Source: Sphingobacterium allocomposti (GTDB lineage Bacteria > Bacteroidota > Bacteroidia > Sphingobacteriales > Sphingobacteriaceae). From it: 64,000 nucleotides of DNA. The DNA is taken from assembly GCF_008124885.1 (NCBI RefSeq), contig NZ_VNHX01000004.1, forward strand, positions 124,001-188,000, read 5' to 3'. Made by a program: the position numbers and the translations under genes. The notes beneath the pieces were generated by a model. The model ran no database searches. It saw nothing but the letters and a program-made list of their open reading frames with translations, and was not told the origin of the DNA. Positions 38,824 to 47,331 of this stretch are shown here, one piece after another; the stretch's first letter is position 1, and each line of letters opens with the position of its first letter.

Positions 38824-40238
38824 CTCGATGCATAGTCGGACATCGCATACGGAATGATGAGATGTCCGTTATGTATCATCTGCCCACAGGAGTACACGAC
38901 ATTGGGCACATAGCCTTCGCGTTCAGTAGTCGTGGGTGATAATATCGGCTGTTTTGATCGGCCAATTATCTTTGTAGGGTCTTCTAGGTCCAGCAGCGCC
39001 GCACTCAATGTATACATACGCATTGGGCCCACGCTATGCGTGATGACCAGCCATCCCTTTTCCGTTTCCACGGGCGATCCGCAGTTCCCCAGCTGGACAA
39101 ACTCCCATGGCTCTTTTGGCTCCTGTAGGAGGATGATATCTTCGTGCCAGTTGGTGATGTTGTCGGAGAAGGAGATGTAGTTGTTCTCGCCATCCACACG
39201 GCTTAGCATGGCGTACTTGCCATTGATCTTACGCGGGAATAGCGCTGCTCCTTTGTTGGCAATCTTTCCGTTGATGGGCTGTACCTTAAAATGGATAAAG
39301 TCTTTCGTAGACAGTAGTTTGGGCAGAATGGAAAAACCATCGTAGGCCGTGTAGGTGGCATAATAGGTGATATGCCCTTTTTCGTCCTGAAATCTGACAA
39401 AACGGGCATCTTCGATCCCCCTTATTTCAGTTTCGGCCAGCGGGAAGATCACACGCTCCGAAATAGCAGTATCTAAGGAATAGGTCATTTCGTAATGCGA
39501 CGATGCCAGCCACATCATTTGGTTCGCCAACGTTTCACTGTCCAGCGAAAGCGTGTGTTCCTCTTTAATTTCCCGCACAAAACGCCGAAGCTCTTCGTAC
39601 GTGAATGTTTTTGTCAGTTTGTTGGTGATGATGCGGAGCATTTCTTCTTCTGGAGCGTGTAGCGCTACTAATTTGGCAAGGAAATCCTCTTTTTCATACT
39701 GGTGATTCTTGATCTGCTTGGGTTTCTCCAATAGACGTCCTACTTCATCTAAATGAATGTTGAGCTGCTCGTCGATCACGCCCGAGCGGAAAACAATGGA
39801 GGATACATGCCCTTCACCGGTCGCACGGAAGCTCAGTATCACGCGTTTTTCCCCATCTCTCAGCTGAGACTGGTCGATATCTTCAATGATCGATGGATTA
39901 AAAAAGGCAGCGGCCTCGATAGAATACTCCATGGTAAAGTAAGCCCCGATGATCAGCCTTTCTTTATATGTTATCTCCCGGTTTCCAAGGTTCATCTTTT
40001 TTATGACCGGTGTCAGCCGCCGGAAATTCTTTTCCAAAATGGAAACCACGCTGCGGTGCCTTTTTGAAAAATTGCGGAGAATCGTGTTCAATAGCTCGTT
40101 TTGCCGGTTTTTCGGCAGTTCCAAAACCCGCCGGATGATTTTTATCGATCTGTCCTCGCCGAGCTGAAAGAACCGGGCTAACACGCGTTTGGAGTCCGGA
40201 CTAAATATAATAGGTTTACGTTCTACTTGTACAGCCAT
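38769..40238 (-). CDS. GH130-family glycoside phosphorylase
   Basis: 489 aa. The five-bladed propeller shows ETEIRGIEDARFVRF, with the catalytic Asp of GH130 in GIEDAR, followed by YYATYTAYDGFS, LSRVDGENNYISFSDN and GNCGSPVETEKGWLVITHSVG. GH130 enzymes cleave beta-1,2- or beta-1,4-mannosides by phosphorolysis, yielding mannose 1-phosphate. The N-terminal about 190 residues form an extra helical/beta part often seen in longer GH130 members. Its last 55 bp are antisense to the 3' end of the GT4 fusion gene. Exact linkage specificity cannot be read from sequence. Confidence 0.9.
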   Translation of the reverse strand: MAVQVERKPIIFSPDSKRVLARFFQLGEDRSIKIIRRVLELPKNRQNELLNTILRNFSKRHRSVVSILEKNFRRLTPVIKKMNLGNREITYKERLIIGAYFTMEYSIEAAAFFNPSIIEDIDQSQLRDGEKRVILSFRATGEGHVSSIVFRSGVIDEQLNIHLDEVGRLLEKPKQIKNHQYEKEDFLAKLVALHAPEEEMLRIITNKLTKTFTYEELRRFVREIKEEHTLSLDSETLANQMMWLASSHYEMTYSLDTAISERVIFPLAETEIRGIEDARFVRFQDEKGHITYYATYTAYDGFSILPKLLSTKDFIHFKVQPINGKIANKGAALFPRKINGKYAMLSRVDGENNYISFSDNITNWHEDIILLQEPKEPWEFVQLGNCGSPVETEKGWLVITHSVGPMRMYTLSAALLDLEDPTKIIGRSKQPILSPTTTEREGYVPNVVYSCGQMIHNGHLIIPYAMSDYASSYATVNVEDLLAELLANG

Positions 40239-40320
40239 AGTTTTTGCTATTTATTATAATAATCGTTCTTGACAGAAAATTGTTTGGCATAAGTTGACAG
40301 GCCGTTGTTGGGAGAATGTG

Positions 40321-40328
40321 TATTTTTG
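40321..40328 (+). promoter_or_regulatory. Bacteroidota -7 box upstream of pepD
   Basis: TATTTTTG matches TAnnTTTG; TTG at 40294-40296 is a weak -33 candidate. The leader to the ATG at 40349 would be about 15 nt. Confidence 0.5.
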
Positions 40329-40348
40329 GCCTAAACTACGATAACCAT

Positions 40349-41812
40349 ATGGATAAAATATTAGAACACATCGAACCCCGTGCGGTATGGCAGTATTTCG
40401 AACAGTTGAATGCTGTACCTAGAGGGTCGAAAAAGGAAGACCGTATTGTTCAGTTTATGTTAGACTTTGGAACTGGCTTAGGACTTGAGGCGCTAAAGGA
40501 TGACGTAGGGAATGTGCTGATACGCAAAGATGCAACTGCCGGTATGGGCCACTGTAAGACGGTCATCCTGCAGTCGCATCTGGATATGGTTCATCAGAAA
40601 AATAACGACACCGTGTTCGACTTCGAGAATCAGGGAATTACGATGTATGTGGACGGAGATTGGGTAAAGGCGAAAGGTACCACATTGGGCGCCGACAATG
40701 GGCTTGGTGTTGCTGCTATTATGGCCGTCTTAGCCTCTACAGATATCGCGCATCCACCGCTTGAAGCACTGTTTACCATCGACGAAGAGACGGGCATGAC
40801 CGGTGCGAAGGGACTCCAGAAAGGGTTGCTGAAGGGTAGTATCCTGTTGAATCTTGACACCGAAGACGATAGTGAAATTGATATCGGCTGCGCGGGGGGC
40901 GTCGATATAACGGCACGTATCAGCTATACGCCCGAAGCGGTGTCGCCGGGCTCTCAGGCTTATACCCTTGCGGTGAAAGGGCTGAAAGGTGGACACTCCG
41001 GAATGGATATACATAAAGGGCTCGGCAATGCAAACAAGATCTTAAATAGAATACTTTTCGAGCTTTTGCCTTTCGATATACGGCTAGCAGGTATAGAAGG
41101 AGGAGGGTTGCGTAACGCCATCCCCAGAGAAAGTACGGCTACGCTGGTGGTGGGGCGGGAGGATAAAGAAGCCCTGGTCGATACGATCAGCAAGCTGCGC
41201 AGCCTGTTAACAAAAGAGTACGGGCACGTTGAGCCTGAACTTGCGATACAGCTTGTTGAGTCGCTGGCTTCTCCCGAGGATGTGGTTCCACGCAAGATGC
41301 ATGAGAAGCTCATAAAAGCCATCTATGCCGCACCTAACGGTGTATACCGAATGAGCCCTGCGTTCGACGGGCTCGTGGAGACATCCAATAATATTGCGCG
41401 CGTTGATGTCGGAGGTGGAAACATTGTTGTAAAATGCCTTACCCGTTCGTCGGTGGAATCTTCAAAAGAAGACCTTTCGAATGCCCTGAGGAGCTGTTTT
41501 GAACTGGCGGGAGCGCATGTAGAGTTATCGGGAGACTATCCCGGTTGGACGCCTGATCCGGATTCCGCGATATTGCGCACGGTAAAAGAAACGTATATGG
41601 ACCTCTTCGGCGAGGAACCTCAGGTCGTCGCTTGCCACGCCGGACTGGAATGTGGTATTCTGGCGGGCATCTATCCGGGAATCGATATGGTGTCCTTCGG
41701 CCCGACAATCAGGGGTGCACATTCTCCGGAGGAACGGGTTTCCATATCGTCAGTGAGAAAATTCTGGTCGTTGTTGTTGGCCGTTCTTAGGAATACGCCG
41801 GCTTCCAGCTGA
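40349..41812 (+). CDS. pepD: Aminoacyl-histidine dipeptidase (M20 family)
   Basis: 487 aa from ATG at 40349; the longer frame starts inside the promoter box. M20 metal sites: ILQSHLDMVHQ (His-x-Asp), GADNGLGVAA, the catalytic TIDEETGMTGAKGL, LNLDTEDDSEIDIGCAGG (Asp) and the C-terminal CHAGLECGIL with FGPTIRGAHSPEERV. The lid/dimerisation domain is present, with LKGGHSGMDIHKG. It is a cytoplasmic Zn dipeptidase that acts on Xaa-His and other dipeptides. It stands alone with its own promoter, and a hairpin follows. Confidence 0.95.
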   Translation: MDKILEHIEPRAVWQYFEQLNAVPRGSKKEDRIVQFMLDFGTGLGLEALKDDVGNVLIRKDATAGMGHCKTVILQSHLDMVHQKNNDTVFDFENQGITMYVDGDWVKAKGTTLGADNGLGVAAIMAVLASTDIAHPPLEALFTIDEETGMTGAKGLQKGLLKGSILLNLDTEDDSEIDIGCAGGVDITARISYTPEAVSPGSQAYTLAVKGLKGGHSGMDIHKGLGNANKILNRILFELLPFDIRLAGIEGGGLRNAIPRESTATLVVGREDKEALVDTISKLRSLLTKEYGHVEPELAIQLVESLASPEDVVPRKMHEKLIKAIYAAPNGVYRMSPAFDGLVETSNNIARVDVGGGNIVVKCLTRSSVESSKEDLSNALRSCFELAGAHVELSGDYPGWTPDPDSAILRTVKETYMDLFGEEPQVVACHAGLECGILAGIYPGIDMVSFGPTIRGAHSPEERVSISSVRKFWSLLLAVLRNTPASS

Positions 41813-41823
41813 TAAACAAATAA

Positions 41824-41856
41824 GGCATGCCTTTGGATACTTCCAAAGGCGATGCC
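41824..41856. terminator. Hairpin between convergent pepD and nitroreductase genes
   Basis: GGCATGCCTTTGGA at 41824-41837 pairs, with one offset base, with TCCAAAGGCGATGCC at 41842-41856. T-rich sequence follows on the plus strand and TTATTTG on the minus, so it may stop both transcripts. Confidence 0.65.
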
Positions 41857-41868
41857 TCTCGTTGTTGT

Positions 41869-42501
41869 TTAGTTGTGTCGAATTACGAAATCCTCTTTTG
41901 GTACACGCACTTTCTTAAGGTTTACCAACCAGTCGTTCTCTGCATCCCTATACCCGAGAGCTAAGATCGTCACCGACCTAAGTCCTAAAGCGGGAAGCCC
42001 AAGCAATTCGTCGAGCTGTGCATTGTCGAAACCTTCCATAGGCGTCGCATCGACCCGTTGCTCGGCCGCTGCTGCGATGGCAAGGCCGAAACCGATGTAC
42101 GCCTGACGGGCGGCGTGGGCGAAATGCTGCTCTGACGTCTGCCGTTGGAGTGTTCCGAAAAGCTGATTTTTATAAGCATCCGAGAATCCTGCCGGCAAGT
42201 CCCTTTCCTGCTCCTGCTGAGCAAAAGTCGCATCTACCCGCTCTTTCGTATACTCATCATAGGCTGCGAACACCAACAGATGCGAAGCATCCTGTATCTG
42301 CGATTGTCCGAACGCAATAGGTTGTATTTTGGCCTTTAAATCAGGGTTTGTAATCTCAATGACTTTATACGGTTGCAGTCCCGACGAGGTAGGTGCCAGC
42401 CGCGCTGCCTCTACGATGTAGTCTACTTTTTCTTGTTGTACGGCCTTGCCGTTCATCTTTTTTGTAGCATAGCGCCACTGTAAATCATCTATTAAGCTCA
42501 T
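41869..42501 (-). CDS. Nitroreductase-family NAD(P)H oxidoreductase
   Basis: 210 aa. FMN-binding motifs: RYATKKMNGKAV at the N-terminus, ARLAPTSSGLQPYKVIEI, and ATPMEGFDNAQLDELLGL near residue 155, closely like NfsB/dihydropteridine-reductase-type nitroreductases. The C-terminal LALGYRDAENDWLVNLKKVR is family-typical. It reduces nitroaromatics or quinones in the cytoplasm as an FMN homodimer. It lies 8 bp downstream of the TetR regulator on the same strand, so it is the likely target of that repressor. Confidence 0.93.
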   Translation of the reverse strand: MSLIDDLQWRYATKKMNGKAVQQEKVDYIVEAARLAPTSSGLQPYKVIEITNPDLKAKIQPIAFGQSQIQDASHLLVFAAYDEYTKERVDATFAQQEQERDLPAGFSDAYKNQLFGTLQRQTSEQHFAHAARQAYIGFGLAIAAAAEQRVDATPMEGFDNAQLDELLGLPALGLRSVTILALGYRDAENDWLVNLKKVRVPKEDFVIRHN

Positions 42502-42509
42502 TTTTTTGT

Positions 42510-43115
42510 TTATCTTTTGTGAATTAATGTGAACATAAAACTTTCTATAGCGTCTGTAAAGACAGGAGTAGGACCGTCCGGAATGCCGTTTCCGGAAAGC
42601 AGTTCGATGGATATAAATCCGTGAAGGATAGACCAGAAGGTTTTCATCTTCAAGTGCAGATCTAAATGCCCGTTTTGATATTCTATCGCGACATCTTCGA
42701 TTACCCGATACATTGTTTCGGACATCTGTTTTATCTCGGAAATGCTATTCACCGTTTCACATGCCGGCATTCCGAGCCCGAACATTATACGGTAGTGCTC
42801 CGTGTGCGACGCCGCAAAGGTCCAATACGCATAGGCCAGCTGCCGAAGACGGGCTTCACTACCTACGACCGCCTGCTGGACCCGTAGCATTTCTACCGTC
42901 AGCTTGTCGAATCCATCTTTAATAAAGTATTCCTGTATAGCCTCCTTGTTTTGAAAATGTTTGTAAATAACCGGAATGCTATATTCGATAGCCTCCGCTA
43001 TGCGGCGGATCGAAAGCGCCTGCCACCCCTCTTTCTGGATGATGCTCCAGGATTGTTGGATGATCTTCTGCCGAAGTTCTTCCTGCTGACGTGCCTTCCG
43101 TTCGGATATTCCCAT
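42510..43115 (-). CDS. TetR/AcrR-family transcriptional regulator
   Basis: 201 aa. The N-terminal helix-turn-helix covers residues about 12-58: QKIIQQSWSIIQKEGW, SIRRIAEAIEYSIPVIYKHF and NKEAIQEYF. The C-terminal helical ligand domain contains FAASHTEHYRIMFGLG and FWSILHGFISIELL, resembling the WHG-type TetR C-terminal domain. It probably represses its own promoter and the nitroreductase gene 8 bp downstream. A palindrome and a -7 box lie just upstream of its start. Confidence 0.92.
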   Translation of the reverse strand: MGISERKARQQEELRQKIIQQSWSIIQKEGWQALSIRRIAEAIEYSIPVIYKHFQNKEAIQEYFIKDGFDKLTVEMLRVQQAVVGSEARLRQLAYAYWTFAASHTEHYRIMFGLGMPACETVNSISEIKQMSETMYRVIEDVAIEYQNGHLDLHLKMKTFWSILHGFISIELLSGNGIPDGPTPVFTDAIESFMFTLIHKR

Positions 43116-43118
43116 TTG

Positions 43119-43154
43119 TGTTTAAACATTTAGTTAACAGTGTTAGCAAAAGTA
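43119..43154 (-). promoter_or_regulatory. Promoter and candidate operator of the TetR/nitroreductase operon
   Basis: On the minus strand TACTTTTG (complement of 43147-43154) is a -7 box. Directly after it lies the 11-bp palindrome TAACAGTGTTA (43135-43145), and then TGTTTAAACA (43119-43128) just before the start. Palindromes overlapping the predicted transcription start are where a TetR repressor would bind. Confidence 0.45.
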
Positions 43155-43272
43155 TCATAATTAATTTTTTAAAAAAAACGCTGGTGGATAAATCGACATT
43201 TTTCTGACATGACCGCTCCGGGGGATAGGATTTCTGTTGCAACTGAGGCTTATTTTGTTTAAGTTTAACCTC

Positions 43273-44100
43273 ATGAAAGCTGCTAATAAGCAACAGAAGG
43301 TGTCCTTGGTGCTCGGAAGCGGCGGGGCGAGGGGGATTACGCAGATCGGCGTGATACAATGTCTGGAAGAGCAGGGCTTTATCGTGGATGAGGTGGTAGG
43401 ATGTTCCATCGGTGCGCTGGTAGGAGCTGCATATGCGTGCCGGCGGGTGCAGGAGCTGGGGGATTGGATGAAGACGTTGACGAAGACGCAGGTATTCAAA
43501 TTAATGGATTTTTCGAATCCCCGATATGGACTATTAAAAGGAGCCCGTGTCCTAAACACCTTACATCAGGTTTTCGACGATGTTAATATAGAAGATTTGC
43601 CGTTGAGATACACAGCAGTGGCGACCGATCTGGAACGGGAAGAAGAGGTTTTGTTCCGCGAAGGAAGCATATACGCTGCTATACGGGCGTCGATAGCCAT
43701 CCCCGGGGTGTTTACGGGTGTTTCCTGGTCGAACCGTTTTCTTGTAGATGGAGGCGTTTTGAATCCAGTTCCGGTCAACCACGTATCCAAAAAGGAAAAT
43801 ATCGTGATTGCCGTTAATCTGGACGGGATCCCAGCGAAGGACGACGGGCTAGTTCCCAAACTTAACCCCGTTGCGCTATTGCAGGAATCGTATTACGCAA
43901 TGCGCCGGCGGCTGAGTAGACTGACCTTGGAACTATATAAACCGCACTATACCATTACGGTGCCCCATAATTCCGCAGGTATATGGGATTTCCACCGTTC
44001 CAAAGAATTGATCGACATGGGGTATAATTTGACAGAGCAGGCACTAAAAAGCCAGCACCAGCTTAAACTTCCCTTAGAAAGTCGTCCAACAGCTGGTTGA
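43273..44100 (+). CDS. Patatin-like phospholipase
   Basis: 275 aa from ATG at 43273; an upstream TTG extension has no support. The Ser-Asp dyad signature is present: oxyanion loop VLGSGGARGITQIG, nucleophile Ser in VVGCSIGALVGAA (GxSxG) and Asp in FLVDGGVLNPVPV (DGG). MRRRLSRLTLELYKPHYTI follows. It is a soluble cytoplasmic or peripheral lipid acyl hydrolase. Its last 38 bp overlap the 3' end of the opposite-strand alpha/beta hydrolase gene. Confidence 0.92.
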   Translation: MKAANKQQKVSLVLGSGGARGITQIGVIQCLEEQGFIVDEVVGCSIGALVGAAYACRRVQELGDWMKTLTKTQVFKLMDFSNPRYGLLKGARVLNTLHQVFDDVNIEDLPLRYTAVATDLEREEEVLFREGSIYAAIRASIAIPGVFTGVSWSNRFLVDGGVLNPVPVNHVSKKENIVIAVNLDGIPAKDDGLVPKLNPVALLQESYYAMRRRLSRLTLELYKPHYTITVPHNSAGIWDFHRSKELIDMGYNLTEQALKSQHQLKLPLESRPTAG

Positions 44101-44887
44101 AACGTTCAGGGTTTTCTAAGTTGGGGAGGTGCCCGCACTGTTCGATTTCAACAAATTTCGAGTTCGGTACGGCCTGTGCAATATCTTCCATGTCCTGACG
44201 CGCTGTTATTTTGTCTTCCGTGCCGCGGATCAGAAGTGTTGGCGCGCTGATCGAGGAGAGGCTATCGCTGGTGTCGGTACGCGACGCCAATGCCAACAGG
44301 GTCGCGCAAATAGTGCGGATACTGTTCCGCCGGATACTGCTTTTGATCAGTTCCACAGCCTCTGGTTTTTCTTCAATGCTATTTGCCGCAAAAACATTTT
44401 CCACAAAGCCGATGGCAAATGGCCGCCGGCCATGATTAAGAACAGCCTGGATGCTGTCAAAGCGTTTCTGTCTCCCGGCGTTAGTGTCGGCCTTGCTATG
44501 GGTGTCTACAAGCACGAGGCCATTGATCTTGTCGGGAAATAATTGGTAAGCGCGCAGTGCAATGTAGCCGCCCATGGATATGCCACATAATACGGCCTGT
44601 TGGATTTCCAATTTTTCTAAAAAGACGCGGAGATCCTTCGCAAAAACGTCAATGGAGAAAAAGCCGTGCCCGCTGGTGCTATTCCCATGTCCGCGTATAT
44701 CGATGGCAATGCCGGTTACATCGTCGGACAGTCCGGTAAGCTGCTCGCGCCACATATTTTTATTAAATGGGAAACCGTGTAAGAAAATAATAGTTTTTAG
44801 TGAGTCGATTCTTGCTTTTTTGATGTAATAGGATATACTTATGTCACCAATTCGAATTTTGTTGCTCTTTATTAAGCGTTCAACCAT
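44063..44887 (-). CDS. Alpha/beta-fold hydrolase
   Basis: 274 aa, no signal peptide. IIFLHGFPFNKNMW is the oxyanion HG loop; IDIRGHGNST precedes the nucleophile elbow LCGISMGGYIALRAYQ (Ser about residue 98). LIRGTEDKIT supplies an Asp, and the terminal His is in CGHLPNLENPERF. It resembles 3-oxoadipate enol-lactonase or general esterase members, but specificity is not assignable. It converges on the patatin gene with a 38-bp overlap. Confidence 0.88.
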   Translation of the reverse strand: MVERLIKSNKIRIGDISISYYIKKARIDSLKTIIFLHGFPFNKNMWREQLTGLSDDVTGIAIDIRGHGNSTSGHGFFSIDVFAKDLRVFLEKLEIQQAVLCGISMGGYIALRAYQLFPDKINGLVLVDTHSKADTNAGRQKRFDSIQAVLNHGRRPFAIGFVENVFAANSIEEKPEAVELIKSSIRRNSIRTICATLLALASRTDTSDSLSSISAPTLLIRGTEDKITARQDMEDIAQAVPNSKFVEIEQCGHLPNLENPERFNQLLDDFLREV

Positions 44888-44976
44888 ATCATTAAATTTA
44901 TACTAAATGTAATTATTTTTTAATCAACAATATATGTACCATTGCAATTTTATTTGTCCCGTTTTTTGAAAAATAA

Positions 44977-45007
44977 TTTGGAAAAATAGAAAAAGTGGCG
45001 ATATTTG
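44977..45007 (+). promoter_or_regulatory. Promoter of the first tRNA-Arg gene
   Basis: TTTG at 44977-44980 (-33), a 19-bp spacer, then GATATTTG at 45000-45007, one base off TAnnTTTG. The same layout precedes the second tRNA copy, which supports it. Confidence 0.65.
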
Positions 45008-45043
45008 CGTCACCAAAATCGACAGCAGGTCGATAAAAAAAGA

Positions 45044-45117
45044 GCGCTCATAGCTTAATTGGATAGAGCATCTGACTACGGATCAGAAGGTTAGGGGTTC
45101 GACTCCCTTTGAGCGCA
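45044..45117 (+). tRNA. tRNA-Arg (anticodon ACG), copy 1
   Basis: 74 nt. Acceptor GCGCTCA pairs with TGAGCGC; the anticodon loop CTACGGA gives ACG; the T-arm reads AGGGGTTCGACTCCCTT. The discriminator is A and CCA is not encoded. Identical to the copy at 45496. Confidence 0.97.
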
Positions 45118-45123
45118 CGGTAT

Positions 45124-45156
45124 AACGGGACAAAAGAGGAATTCTTTTGTCCCGTT
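45124..45156. terminator. Hairpin after the first tRNA-Arg gene
   Basis: AACGGGACAAAAG at 45124-45136 pairs perfectly with CTTTTGTCCCGTT at 45144-45156. The following sequence is only moderately T-rich. The remaining spacer to the second tRNA (to 45495) holds its promoter but no gene that I can support. Confidence 0.65.
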
Positions 45157-45418
45157 CTGTTTAGAATGCGACCGTGCGCTTCTGCCGGTCCGGCAAAAAT
45201 TCCATGGCCTTTTTGTTTGTCTTCCTATCGCCCCCGCGGGGAAACGATAAAGCGCGAAGCAGTCCTTTGCGAGTTGGGGCGATCTACGACAGATATAACC
45301 GCCATAAGTCGCTTACCCGCCCGTACTCCGGACGGATGGGAAGGCAAAAAAACGAAAAGCGGATGGGGCTGAATAGGAGATCGTTGCCCTTTATCTGTGG
45401 CATAAAGTGAAAAAAAAG

Positions 45419-45449
45419 TTTGGATACAACTTCGTTTTGCCTATATTTG
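45419..45449 (+). promoter_or_regulatory. Promoter of the second tRNA-Arg gene
   Basis: TTTG at 45419-45422, 19-bp spacer, TATATTTG at 45442-45449: a full match to the Bacteroidota consensus. After both tRNA promoters the transcript starts with a shared TCACCAAAA segment. Confidence 0.7.
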
Positions 45450-45495
45450 CATCACCAAAACAATACGGGCGATAAGTCGAAATGTGTTGGTTGCC

Positions 45496-45569
45496 GCGCT
45501 CATAGCTTAATTGGATAGAGCATCTGACTACGGATCAGAAGGTTAGGGGTTCGACTCCCTTTGAGCGCA
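45496..45569 (+). tRNA. tRNA-Arg (anticodon ACG), copy 2
   Basis: Same 74-nt sequence as copy 1, 452 bp further on, with its own promoter and terminator. Confidence 0.97.
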
Positions 45570-45581
45570 CTTAGTTACACG

Positions 45582-45613
45582 AAGCCTAATCCGACAAGAT
45601 TAGGCTTTTTTTT
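45582..45613 (+). terminator. Rho-independent terminator after the second tRNA-Arg
   Basis: AAGCCTAATC at 45582-45591, loop CGACAA, GATTAGGCTT at 45598-45607, then a run of T. It lies 30 bp before the adk start, so adk may rely on read-through or an unseen promoter. Confidence 0.85.
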
Positions 45614-45643
45614 CGAACAAAGAACAAAAACAATACTACACTT

Positions 45644-46213
45644 ATGCTAAACCTTGTCTTATTCGGTCCTCCAGGTGCTGGTAAGGGTACTCAATCAGAA
45701 AAACTCATCGAGAAATACCAGTTAGTTCATATTTCCACGGGAGATATTTTTCGGTCACACATAAAAAACCAGACAGAACTTGGACAACAGGTAAGCCAGA
45801 TCATTGCGGAAGGTAACTTAGTTCCAGATTCCATTACGATTGCTATGCTGGAAGAAGAGATCAAAAAGAATCCAGGTGCTAAAGGATTTATATTTGATGG
45901 TTTTCCGCGTACCGTGGCGCAGGCCGAGGCGTTGGACAAATTTTTAGTATCAATCGGCCAACGCATCACAGGGGTGGTAGCATTGGATGTGACGGAAGAA
46001 GAGCTAACACAACGTATAGCCAAACGTCAGGAAATTTCGGGGCGGGCGGATGATGCCGCTGACAAACTGAAGAAACGTATAGAAGAATATTTCCAAAAGA
46101 CGATCCATGTGTTGCCTTATTACGAGGCTCAGGGAAAGTTGTCCAAAGTTAACGGTATTGGTGATATCGAGACAGTTTTTGAGTCGTTAACAGCTATTAT
46201 CGATCAATATTAA
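45644..46213 (+). CDS. adk: Adenylate kinase
   Basis: 189 aa, the short form without the large LID insertion. P-loop GPPGAGKGTQ with K14; STGDIFRSHIKN for AMP binding; FIFDGFPRTVAQAEAL; a reduced LID (KRQEISGRADDAADKLKKRI). It converts ATP plus AMP to two ADP in the cytoplasm. obgE begins 22 bp downstream on the same strand, and the adk-obgE order is common in Bacteroidota. Confidence 0.98.
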   Translation: MLNLVLFGPPGAGKGTQSEKLIEKYQLVHISTGDIFRSHIKNQTELGQQVSQIIAEGNLVPDSITIAMLEEEIKKNPGAKGFIFDGFPRTVAQAEALDKFLVSIGQRITGVVALDVTEEELTQRIAKRQEISGRADDAADKLKKRIEEYFQKTIHVLPYYEAQGKLSKVNGIGDIETVFESLTAIIDQY

Positions 46214-46235
46214 TTAAAAACATAGATATTTACAT

Positions 46236-47237
46236 ATGGCCCAAGGCTCAAATTTTGTGGATTATGTGAAGGTGTGTTGCCGTTCGGGACACGGAGGGGC
46301 TGGCTCTGCGCATCTGCACAGAGATAAATTTACAGCTAAGGGCGGTCCCGATGGAGGCGACGGGGGGCGCGGCGGCCACATTATACTTAAGGGCTCAAGC
46401 CAGCACTGGACGCTTCTGCATCTTAAATATAGAAAGCATATCATCGCAGCGAACGGAGAACCCGGGGGAAGCGCGTTGCGAACAGGGGCGAATGGTAAAG
46501 ACGAGATTCTTGAGGTACCATTGGGAACCATTGCCAAGAACGCCGAAACCGGTGAGATATTGTTCGATATCACAGAAGACGGAGAAACAAAAGTCTTGAC
46601 GCCGGGAGGAAAAGGAGGGCTCGGCAATTGGCACTTTAAATCGTCCACCCAGCAGACGCCCCGTTTCTCGCAGCCTGGCCTGCCCGGCAAGGAGGAATGG
46701 ATTATTCTCGAGTTAAAAGTCTTGGCCGATGTTGGGCTGGTAGGGTTTCCCAATGCCGGAAAATCCACATTACTATCCGTCGTTTCCGCGGCGAAGCCAG
46801 AGATTGCTAATTACCCCTTTACCACGTTAGTGCCAAACCTTGGTATTGTAGGGTACCGCGACAACCGATCGTTCGTCATGGCGGATATTCCGGGCATTAT
46901 CGAAGGAGCATCTCAGGGGAAAGGACTTGGACATCGGTTTTTGCGCCATATTGAACGAAACTCTGTTCTTCTGTTTATGATTCCTGCAGATACCGACCGA
47001 AGCATCGAACAAGAGTACCAGATCTTACTGGATGAACTCACGGCTTATAATCCGGAGCTGATGGATAAGCCCCGGTTGCTGGCAATAACAAAATCGGATA
47101 TGTTGGACGAGGAGCTCGAATCCGAAATGGCCGAAACGTTGCCCAAGGGTATTCCGGCAGTGTTTATATCGTCCGTCTCCGGAAAAAATATTCAGACATT
47201 AAAGGACATGATCTGGCGGGCCATCAACGGCGAATAA
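46236..47237 (+). CDS. obgE: Obg-family GTPase
   Basis: 333 aa. The N-terminal Obg glycine-rich fold (residues 1-158) includes [16 protein letters not shown] and [17 protein letters not shown]. The G domain follows: G1 GFPNAGKST (K176), switch region [15 protein letters not shown]3 [17 protein letters not shown]4 ITKSD and G5 SSVSG. Obg proteins act in late 50S ribosome assembly and stringent signalling. It lacks the extra C-terminal OCT domain found in Gram-positive forms. It is followed directly by a terminator. Confidence 0.98.
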   Translation: MAQGSNFVDYVKVCCRSGHGGAGSAHLHRDKFTAKGGPDGGDGGRGGHIILKGSSQHWTLLHLKYRKHIIAANGEPGGSALRTGANGKDEILEVPLGTIAKNAETGEILFDITEDGETKVLTPGGKGGLGNWHFKSSTQQTPRFSQPGLPGKEEWIILELKVLADVGLVGFPNAGKSTLLSVVSAAKPEIANYPFTTLVPNLGIVGYRDNRSFVMADIPGIIEGASQGKGLGHRFLRHIERNSVLLFMIPADTDRSIEQEYQILLDELTAYNPELMDKPRLLAITKSDMLDEELESEMAETLPKGIPAVFISSVSGKNIQTLKDMIWRAINGE

Positions 47238-47260
47238 AAGACATTTCTACAAACTATAAA

Positions 47261-47297
47261 CAACAAGAGAGGCTCCAAAAGCCTCTCTTGTTTGTTG
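47261..47297 (+). terminator. Rho-independent terminator after obgE
   Basis: CAAGAGAGGC and GCCTCTCTTG form the stem around TCCAAAA, followed by TTTGTTG. It stands between the convergent obgE and 47332 genes and could serve both. Confidence 0.82.
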
Positions 47298-47331
47298 TAA
47301 CCACCTGATCCGGGAACGGTTACCAAGCGGC

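Noticed and set aside
45109-45372. 87-aa and 78-aa proteins between the tRNA-Arg genes
   Set aside because: They begin inside the tRNA gene or in its spacer and have no recognisable features.
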